DNA of 64,000 nucleotides from Hyphococcus sp. GTDB lineage: Bacteria; Pseudomonadota; Alphaproteobacteria; Caulobacterales; Parvularculaceae. Made by a program: the position numbers and the translations under genes. This document shows, in pieces, positions 58,070 through 64,000 of the stretch (its first letter is position 1; each line of letters begins with the position of its first letter). The DNA lies in the NCBI GenBank assembly GCA_028284345.1, contig JANQRY010000006.1, positions 641,513-705,512 on the forward strand. Direction: 5' to 3'. The notes below the pieces were generated by a model. It worked only from the letters and a program-made list of their open reading frames with translations. It was not told the origin of the DNA and ran no database searches.

Positions 58070-58645
58070 ATGAACGAATCCCCAAGCAACACGCCATGCA
58101 CAATCGTCATTTCCAACCGCGTTAAAAAGGGGCACGAACAGGAATATGAAAAATTGGCGACTGAAATTACCGAATCGGCCACAGGCTTCAAAGGACATCT
58201 TGGCGCTTTTTTATTCCGTCCAATCTCACATTACGACCCTGAATACAGAGTAATCTTCAAATTTGATAAAAAGGAGAATTTAGACGCTTGGCTAAATTCG
58301 GACGAGCGGCGTCAGCGCTTGCCGAAAATTGACAAATTGCTTGATGCGCCGAGTCAATTCGAAACCGTTTCCAGTCTAGTGACTTGGTTTTCTTTACCTG
58401 ACGGTAGAACTGTCGCGCCGCCGCCGCGTTACAAAATGGCGATCGTGACCTGGCTTGCCATCTTTCCGCTAATTACCCTGATCTTTGTAATGTTTGGCGA
58501 TCTTTTAGCGCGTGCGCCGTTAGTGCCGCGCATCTTCATTGTGACAGCTTTTGTGATTGCTCTGATGACTTACATAATCATGCCGCAATATACCAAATGG
58601 TTCAGGCGATGGCTTTATCCCGAAGATCGTCATGACCGGCGATAA
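58070..58645 (+). CDS. Antibiotic biosynthesis monooxygenase (ABM)-domain protein with C-terminal membrane helices
   Basis: A 191-aa protein. Residues 10-105 form an ABM/dimeric ferredoxin-like domain (CTIVISNRVKKGHEQEYEKLATEI ... DPEYRVIFKF). Two C-terminal helices (IVTWLAIFPLITLIFVMFG and IFIVTAFVIALMTYIIM) anchor it in the membrane, an arrangement known for a group of uncharacterised ABM proteins. The ATG at 58070 gives the domain start; an in-frame ATG-like start 141 bases earlier would run through the operator. Catalysis is unproven for this subgroup. Confidence 0.8.
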   Translation: MNESPSNTPCTIVISNRVKKGHEQEYEKLATEITESATGFKGHLGAFLFRPISHYDPEYRVIFKFDKKENLDAWLNSDERRQRLPKIDKLLDAPSQFETVSSLVTWFSLPDGRTVAPPPRYKMAIVTWLAIFPLITLIFVMFGDLLARAPLVPRIFIVTAFVIALMTYIIMPQYTKWFRRWLYPEDRHDRR

Positions 58646-58826
58646 CGTGTTTGCAGAGTAAACGATCAGTACGAAGCGCCTTCGCCGAAGCGCACGCATA
58701 AACCTACAAAAACCATAATTGATGAAATCGCCCTAGCGGAGGGATAAACCCAACCAGGCTATTTATCTTAATACAAAGAAGGCAAATTCAAACTCAGCGT
58801 CAAAACTAATGCTGACCAGTATTTGT

Positions 58827-59471
58827 TTAAAGCCCATCCGTCGTTTCTAACCAAACAGATAACGCCCGCAATATGTGTTCACGCATGGCGTTATGGGCTC
58901 GCTCATCGTCACCCTGCATGATAGCGTCAACAATCTCCTCATGTTCGACTTGCGAACGCTCAAAACTTTCCGGGCTTGTTTGGCTGGCTGTTCGTAGGTT
59001 GTAATAAAAGTTCTGGGTCAGAGCTATCATATTTTGCAGCTGCTCATTTTGAGCTGCTTCTGCAATTGCACCGTGCAATTCGCGATTTGTTCTCACCCGC
59101 TCGGCAACACGGCTGAGATTAAGATTGAGTCTATCTTTGTGTATTCTCTGAATTTTTGACTTATGCACTGGAGAACCACGAACCGCCGCTAATCTCGCGG
59201 CCAATCCCTCGAGCTCTGCACGCACCTCATATTTTTCCTGAACTTCAGCGCGACCAAACTCTTTAACCTGCCACCCCCGCTTACGAGGCACAATCAAACC
59301 ATCTCGAAAAAGACGCTGAAAGCTTTCACGGATCGGCGTACGGCTTACATTAAAATTGTTCGCAAGTTCGTCTTCGATGAGAGCTTCATTTGGACGAAGC
59401 TTCCCAGAAACGATATCATCTCGGAGCGCCTCATAGACCTCCATGGTTCGAGCGACCCCAGCTCCTTGCAT
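58827..59471 (-). CDS. GntR-family (FCD) transcriptional regulator
   Basis: A 214-aa regulator. The N-terminal winged helix (YEALRDDIVSGKLRPNEAL ... NVSRTPIRESFQRLFRDGLI) is followed by an all-helical FCD ligand domain with metal-type residues (NRELHGAIAEAAQN, EHEEIVDAIMQGD, NAMREHI). Most FCD GntR proteins are repressors released by a pathway intermediate. It lies inside the catabolic set and an operator copy is 135 bases upstream of its start, so it probably controls the set and itself. It is the only DNA-binding protein gene in the island part of the window. Confidence 0.9.
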   Translation of the reverse strand: MQGAGVARTMEVYEALRDDIVSGKLRPNEALIEDELANNFNVSRTPIRESFQRLFRDGLIVPRKRGWQVKEFGRAEVQEKYEVRAELEGLAARLAAVRGSPVHKSKIQRIHKDRLNLNLSRVAERVRTNRELHGAIAEAAQNEQLQNMIALTQNFYYNLRTASQTSPESFERSQVEHEEIVDAIMQGDDERAHNAMREHILRALSVWLETTDGL

Positions 59472-59605
59472 GCTTTAGCCTCTTTCCTTCGATTAGTCAC
59501 CGCACAGATTTATTAGGGAAGCGGCCAACTCTTCGGCAAGTGTCTTTTTTCGCTTTGCGATGCTGCACCGAGGCCAATGGTCTCTGACAAATCGACAAAG
59601 CTATT

Positions 59606-59625
59606 TGCATACAAATACGTATAGC
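59606..59625. promoter_or_regulatory. Island operator before the GntR gene
   Basis: TGCATACA-AATA-CGTATAGC, 135 bases upstream of the GntR start. In reverse complement the core is ATAC-GTATTT-GTAT, equal in spacing to the copy at 54708. Its place supports autoregulation. The rest of 59472-59785 has no gene I can support. Confidence 0.6.
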
Positions 59626-59785
59626 ATGTTTACGTCCGATCGCCTATAGCAAAACCACCAACCCAAATCTAGGAAATTCCAAAAAACTTAAGAAAGCCGA
59701 ATTCTACATTTAAGTTGGCGGCTATATACAACCTTCCCGTTATGACACAGAAGCATTCATTATCCCGGCACAAGACAAGCCCTTC

Positions 59786-60490
59786 TTATGCGTGTGCGAC
59801 CCAGCCCCTCCACGTAAGGGCGGCGTAAAATAACTCCACATCAACAAAACCAGCCTCCCGAAGTATGGCCTCATCATGCTCAGGCATTAAGATATTCGCA
59901 CTCTCTTCGATATTTTTGCGCGTGCTTTCCATCCCGTCCCTATCAGCGCCTAACGAAACTGAGAACGCCGCAAAGCGGGATAACCAAAGTTTGCGACGCT
60001 CTGGATGTTGGGGAAAACTGCTATGCGCGACAACGAGCGTCGCGCCTTGCTTCATCCGTCGGCGCATTTCAACAAGAGTGCGCAAGCGTTCTTTCGGGTC
60101 CAAAAAATGTAGCACAAGAAAGGCTATCGCACCGTCAAATGGCCCTTCCGGCGCATCATCAATAAAACCTTCCACTAGTTCTATCTGTGACATCCCTGAC
60201 CCAAGGGTTTTTTCCGCCAAACGCAACATTTCGGTCGACGGATCAACGCCTGTAAGCCTCCAATGGGGGCGCGCTTTTGCAAAGCTGCTCAATTCTTGGC
60301 CACCGCCAGCGCCTAGGGCGAGGATATGAGCGTCATCGGGGGCATGCTCAGCCACCAACAACTGCGCCATATGATGAAGGTCATCAAGCCCCGGCACAGC
60401 TCGTCGCAAGCCAACGCCGTAATCTGTAAGCGCTTCAGGATCTTTATACGTTTCCAGGAAATATTGCGCGCCTTTGGCTTCGATAGCCAC
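59786..60490 (-). CDS. SAM-dependent methyltransferase, class I
   Basis: A 234-aa Rossmann-fold methyltransferase. The SAM motif I is HILALGAGGGQELSS, the acidic post-motif is LTGVDPSTEML, and IAFLVLHFLDPKERLRTL is motif IV. A GTG at 60490 with AAGGAG six bases upstream is the best start; an in-frame GTG five codons earlier has no ribosome site. It sits between the regulator and the dioxygenase. O-methylation or demethylation-related chemistry in the pathway, or protection against a toxic phenol, is possible. Confidence 0.8.
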   Translation of the reverse strand: MAIEAKGAQYFLETYKDPEALTDYGVGLRRAVPGLDDLHHMAQLLVAEHAPDDAHILALGAGGGQELSSFAKARPHWRLTGVDPSTEMLRLAEKTLGSGMSQIELVEGFIDDAPEGPFDGAIAFLVLHFLDPKERLRTLVEMRRRMKQGATLVVAHSSFPQHPERRKLWLSRFAAFSVSLGADRDGMESTRKNIEESANILMPEHDEAILREAGFVDVELFYAALTWRGWVAHA

Positions 60491-60703
60491 AACATACTCC
60501 TTCACATTCTTGCTGACATCCTCTTGATCAGTAAGGACTAGTTTGAGGTTACTTTAAAATGCGCATACCCTTAAAAAGCGCGGCCACGAAGGTTAATTAC
60601 ATTCCTCTTTGTAAAAGTATCCTCGCCAACACAAAATCGTACAGATCTCGTCATCGCTCTATGGAATTCTTTAGGCTGAACAACCTTTCGCTGAGCTTCG
60701 AAT

Positions 60704-61651
60704 CTAGACCTTTACACCCTGACGAAACTTTGACGTCACCGCATCGCCCCATTGATTAATCAAGCCCTCTTCAACCGCACACACATTACTCGGAACATCA
60801 GCATTTAGCCGATCCGTGTCCGCCCAATGCTCATGCGAATAGCCAAATGGATTCGACCAATAATCGAAAACCTGACTTCCAAGAAGATGGCGCCCTATCC
60901 CCCATAGATGCTCATATCGTCCAAGAGATTTCAAATAATGATGATCACGGAAGACAGCATCTAGGTCCTGCACTTCGAAAGAAACATGCTGCAGTCCCGA
61001 CGTCGGGTGACTTATCACAAAAACCGAGTGATGATCGACGAACTTGTCCCCCTCATCGACACGCATAAAAGAACCAAACAGATCCTTTTCCGGGCCCGCA
61101 ACAACATCATCGCTCGAAATTAGACCAAGCGTTTCCTTAAACCAGTTGACCGTTTCGCCAACCTGCGGCGTCGCGATAACAACATGCGCAAGACGACGAA
61201 CCGGCGTTGGCCCATCGGGATTTAATCTATAAAACTCGTTAGTCCGCGCAAAAGGACGCGCTGCTGAATTCAGGGGCTGTCTAGGAACTTCGATAGGTTC
61301 CGCAGCCCTAATCCCATAAACCAAATCGATATCGTAGCCGTTCGGCTCCTTAAGACGCACGCAAACGCCGCCGCCGGGGGCGCTGAGCTCCTCAATCGTC
61401 GCATCTGTAGCAGCAGCCACTATGTTGAGGTCTTCGCGTGACTTCGCATATAAGCCGAATCCTAAGAAGCGCTCTTCGCCCTCCTCAACCACATAACAAT
61501 AGGGATGCGGATCTGTCCCCCGATAGTAACGCTTTCCGTCCTGTTCATCAGCTCGCATAAGGCCGAAATCAACAAGGAATTGTTCCGCAAGCTCAAGATC
61601 CGGGAGCTGGAAACGGCAATATGCCAATTCAGAAGCTTTGACTATCGGCAT
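60704..61651 (-). CDS. Extradiol ring-cleavage dioxygenase (VOC, type I)
   Basis: Two-domain vicinal-oxygen-chelate enzyme of 315 aa. The iron ligands of type I extradiol dioxygenases are at His156 (RRLAHVVIA), His222 (LQHVSFEV) and Glu274 (SHEHW), with the normal spacing. The N-terminal domain is a degenerate VOC repeat, as usual. Aromatic or heteroaromatic diols are the class substrates. The ATG at 61651 has GGGGA nine bases upstream; an in-frame start 21 bases earlier is less likely. Its presence makes ring cleavage the probable central step of the cluster. Confidence 0.85.
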   Translation of the reverse strand: MPIVKASELAYCRFQLPDLELAEQFLVDFGLMRADEQDGKRYYRGTDPHPYCYVVEEGEERFLGFGLYAKSREDLNIVAAATDATIEELSAPGGGVCVRLKEPNGYDIDLVYGIRAAEPIEVPRQPLNSAARPFARTNEFYRLNPDGPTPVRRLAHVVIATPQVGETVNWFKETLGLISSDDVVAGPEKDLFGSFMRVDEGDKFVDHHSVFVISHPTSGLQHVSFEVQDLDAVFRDHHYLKSLGRYEHLWGIGRHLLGSQVFDYWSNPFGYSHEHWADTDRLNADVPSNVCAVEEGLINQWGDAVTSKFRQGVKV

Positions 61652-61767
61652 ACTGTTTGATCCCCGTTCCACTTACTAAAGCGATACACCCAATACTGAG
61701 GACGGCGCCAAAAGACCATCGCGGCCCTGCGCCCGCCAGCGCATGCGTCCTTCATAGTCCACGGCTC

Positions 61768-61788
61768 TAGCGAATATGACATTCGCTA
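61768..61788. promoter_or_regulatory. Perfect 8-base inverted repeat upstream of the dioxygenase
   Basis: TAGCGAAT-ATGAC-ATTCGCTA, 117 bases before the dioxygenase start on the minus strand. It differs from the GntR-type motif, so it may be the site of a second regulator. No terminator-like T-run follows. Confidence 0.5.
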
Positions 61789-61933
61789 TGGTTAGAACTA
61801 TCGGCTACGCCGCCTCTCAACGCGAGAGAACATTACCGCGCTCCGGAAATCGCGCCTGCCAGGGCAACACGACCTGGCCTGGCCGCCGTTCAAAAATCAA
61901 TTCTATAGGGATGGACCGCAACCCTAATCAATT

Positions 61934-61953
61934 CGCATGCAATATTGTATGTA
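61934..61953. promoter_or_regulatory. Island operator copy at 61.9 kb
   Basis: CGCATGCA-ATAT-TGTATGTA, a full dyad in the 8-4-8 pattern. It is 283 bases from the dioxygenase start and far from the hydrolase start, so it may have belonged to the lost hydrolase copy whose remnant lies at 62317-62415, or drive a long leader. Confidence 0.55.
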
Positions 61954-62316
61954 GCAAATTCCTTGGGCAGTTGCAAGCACAAGAGCGATTGAAACCAGCA
62001 TTCAAATTTGAATAACCTCGAACTCAGGCTTAATCAGTGTTATTATCTTTTATTTATTGGCGTTTATGACATGCTTTGAGAAATATGTTGACCAAACCTC
62101 ATTGCGGCGCTCGGTATATTTGATGCGCATTTACCCCCTTCACACCACCCAGCCAAATGGATACAATTTTGTTGACAAACATATTGCAAACCGTAAGCGC
62201 GCCTGTCAATAACTGAAATCACATGCCAGCAAATACCACGAGAGTTTTCGCAGTTGCATAAATATTTCGCTGTAAACGGAACGAAGTGGATTGGGCGCGC
62301 CCAAAAAAGGCAGAAC

Positions 62317-62415
62317 AACGGCGCCGCCCATATGGGAATACCCACGCCAGCGCCTGACATTGGAGCGCTCTGTCGCTCCCTGGCTTATCAAGCGCTCGTT
62401 GACCCAGGCAAATAG
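62317..62415 (+). pseudogene. Remnant of a second serine-hydrolase gene (last 32 codons and stop)
   Basis: Read in frame to TAG at 62413-62415, the segment gives NGAAHMGIPTPAPDIG ... LAYQALVDPGK, nearly identical in pattern to the end of the intact hydrolase (AAHVGMPHPAPDIR ... LTYQALVDPSK). No other part of the gene is recognisable upstream, so only the 3' tail of a tandem copy survived. The rest of 61652-62526 carries two dyads and no other gene that I can support. Confidence 0.75.
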
Positions 62416-62526
62416 TTATTATGGTTAAATTAGATCGGAGTATCCCCTAGCCCTGACAGCAGCCTAATAAGCCGTAAAATTCTCCGCACTCAACCAAATA
62501 CAGAATTTTTGTTGCCCTAAGAAAGA

Positions 62527-63786
62527 ATGGAACGCCTGATGACAAACTCGAATAACAAAGCCTTGCTGGAGGCTGCGGGCTTCTCAAGCGATCGCATGCA
62601 ACGACTCGACGCTGTAATGCAGAATATGATCGATACAAATAAATATGTTGGCATCAGCCTGATGGTCGCGCGGCATGGAAAGATCATCAAAGATAGCCAA
62701 TATGGCTACCAAGACCTGGAATCACGCGCGCCTTTGAAAAAAGATGCTATTTTTCGTCTCGCTTCTACAACTAAACCGGTCACAAGCGCCGCCCTCATGA
62801 CGCTTTTCGAGGAAGGCAAATGGCAGCTCGATGACCCCGTTACGAATTTTATTCCGGAATTTGCAGGCCTAAAAGTCGCCACGCCAGACGGCGATCTCGT
62901 TCCCATAGCGCATCCCATGACCATGCGGCACATTCTTAGCTCCTCAGCTGGCTTTCCGGGCCCTTCCATCTGGGCGACCGTCAATCCGGATGTCAACAAA
63001 GCTTATGAAGCAATGACCATGCAGGACGGCACCCTTGAGGATATGATTGGCAAACTTTCGAAATTGCCGCTGGAAACTCAGCCAGGCACAAAGTTTCGTT
63101 ACGGTCTTGTACAAAACATTCAAGGGGCGATAATAGAACGCATCTCCGGCCAACCCTTCAATGAATTTATTTCCGATCGCCTCTTCAAACCATTAGGGAT
63201 GGTAGATACCGATTTTTATATCCCGGCCCCAAAATTAGAAAGAGGAACACCTCTTTATACGTATGACTCTGAATTGAACATTGTCCTTGCCGAACAGCAA
63301 GGAATATTCGCGGATCGTCACGACACAATGCCGAGCTTTTTCGCTGGTGACTGGGGATTATACTCAACCACGGCGGACTACATGCGCTTTGCCCTTATGA
63401 TCGCAAACGGCGGCTCTGTAGATGGGGTTCACGTATTAGCCCCATCTACCGTCAAGCTTATGATGAGCAACTTGCTCGCTGAAGGCGTGCAGGTCGAATT
63501 CCTACATCCTTGGGCTGGCACGGGTTACGGGGCGGGCATGTGTATTGCCCTCGATCCGGCGCATGCGCCTTATAGTAGCGGCGCGATTGGCAAGGGCAGC
63601 GTCTTCTGGACAGGCGCCCACGGGACCTGGTTCTGGGTCGATCCAGTCAACGATTTGGCTGTTGTAGGCATGTCGCAGATCGCCGGCGCCGCCGCAGCCC
63701 ATGTTGGAATGCCCCATCCAGCGCCCGACATCAGAGTGTTCTCGCAATCCTTGACCTATCAAGCGCTTGTTGACCCAAGTAAATAA
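62527..63786 (+). CDS. Serine hydrolase of the class C beta-lactamase/EstB fold
   Basis: A 419-aa hydrolase with the SxxK nucleophile motif (Ser80-Thr-Thr-Lys83 in FRLASTTKPV) and Tyr192 (FRYGLVQN) and a C-terminal HGT-type motif (GAHGTWFW) in place of KTG. No signal peptide is seen, so it is probably cytoplasmic and an esterase, lactonase or amidase rather than a beta-lactamase. It would fit hydrolysis of an ester or lactone formed by the monooxygenase or dioxygenase. A degenerate operator-like stretch (ATACAGAATTTTTG) lies 20-35 bases upstream of the start. Confidence 0.85.
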   Translation: MERLMTNSNNKALLEAAGFSSDRMQRLDAVMQNMIDTNKYVGISLMVARHGKIIKDSQYGYQDLESRAPLKKDAIFRLASTTKPVTSAALMTLFEEGKWQLDDPVTNFIPEFAGLKVATPDGDLVPIAHPMTMRHILSSSAGFPGPSIWATVNPDVNKAYEAMTMQDGTLEDMIGKLSKLPLETQPGTKFRYGLVQNIQGAIIERISGQPFNEFISDRLFKPLGMVDTDFYIPAPKLERGTPLYTYDSELNIVLAEQQGIFADRHDTMPSFFAGDWGLYSTTADYMRFALMIANGGSVDGVHVLAPSTVKLMMSNLLAEGVQVEFLHPWAGTGYGAGMCIALDPAHAPYSSGAIGKGSVFWTGAHGTWFWVDPVNDLAVVGMSQIAGAAAAHVGMPHPAPDIRVFSQSLTYQALVDPSK

Positions 63787-63833
63787 ACCTGTCCGGCGTC
63801 TGGGACTTGAGTCGCGCCATGAGACACGCCAAT

Positions 63834-63876
63834 GCTTTCTCACAAAGCCTTTCATAAATCGCTTTGAGAGAAAAGC
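63834..63876 (+). terminator. Possible terminator after the serine hydrolase gene
   Basis: GCTTTCTCACAAAGC and GCTTTGAGAGAAAAGC form a bulged hairpin about 50 bases after the stop. A U-tract is lacking. The remaining 63877-64000 shows no supported gene. Confidence 0.4.
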
Positions 63877-64000
63877 CTTCAAACGATATGTGGGATAGGC
63901 GGCGCGCCTCCTATAAAGACGCGTTATTTTAACGACCTGCGAAGCTTAATCCTTCGCTCAATTGCGATGTGAGATATGAGTCAAAGAAAATACAGACATA

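Noticed and set aside
61776..62015. Possible 79-codon gene between the dioxygenase and hydrolase
   Set aside because: It runs through both dyads, has no ribosome site and no family resemblance.

Overview
The window is chromosomal DNA of an alphaproteobacterium, possibly a marine member near Parvularculales/Caulobacterales; that rank is inference. Pointers are a nearly complete set of hopanoid (hpn) genes, an alphaproteobacterial LexA box (GTTC-N7-GTTC) in front of uvrA, an ast arginine catabolic operon without astE, tamA/tamB, a CYP153-type P450 and short palindromic intergenic repeats. Most of the window (1-47 kb and 49-52.7 kb) is GC-rich with dense, often overlapping genes.

Layout. 1-10.6 kb: a truncated Lhr-type helicase, a secreted S9 peptidase, a Na+-coupled NSS transporter, glutaryl-CoA dehydrogenase and thiolase, then leucine dehydrogenase divergent from an Lrp/AsnC regulator, and a membrane-anchored GH24 protein. 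10.7-16 kb: M20 hydrolase-astA-astD-small membrane protein-astB, a tightly coupled operon. 16.1-33 kb: a hopanoid region with hpnN, hpnM, a prenyl synthase, ispH, hpnH, hpnG, hpnE-hpnD-hpnC, hpnB and an hpnA-like epimerase, interrupted by an AT-richer lipoprotein gene. 33-42 kb: a paraoxonase-like lipoprotein, a sulfotransferase, tamA-tamB and CYP153. 42.4-48.8 kb: a small lipoprotein, a protein built almost wholly of KRKTA repeats, ssb and uvrA, then an AT-rich two-gene insert (nucleotidyltransferase plus unknown partner). 49.3-52.6 kb: a secreted protein with a duplicated 21-residue segment, an ABC binding protein, an N-formylglutamate amidohydrolase and a YbdK-like ligase, ending at an initiator tRNA-Met gene.

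Downstream of the tRNA (52.8 kb to the end) base composition falls visibly and the genes change in character. This looks like a genomic island, though no integrase is in view. It holds a persulfide dioxygenase with a frameshifted DUF442 sulfurtransferase, then a catabolic set: flavin reductase, YciI-like protein, LLM flavin monooxygenase, antibiotic-biosynthesis-monooxygenase-like membrane protein, FCD-type GntR regulator, SAM methyltransferase, extradiol (VOC) dioxygenase and a serine beta-lactamase-fold hydrolase. A dyad close to TGCATACA-WWWW-TGTATGCA recurs before the flavin reductase, the monooxygenase-like gene and the GntR gene, with a further good copy near 61.94 kb and weaker copies elsewhere. 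The simplest reading is an autoregulated GntR regulon for degrading an unidentified, probably aromatic or heterocyclic, compound. A 33-codon remnant of a second hydrolase lies just upstream of the intact one, so the cluster has been rearranged.

The catabolic island with its shared operator is the strongest candidate for an undescribed system. The nucleotidyltransferase pair at 47.3-48.8 kb and the KRKTA protein come next.
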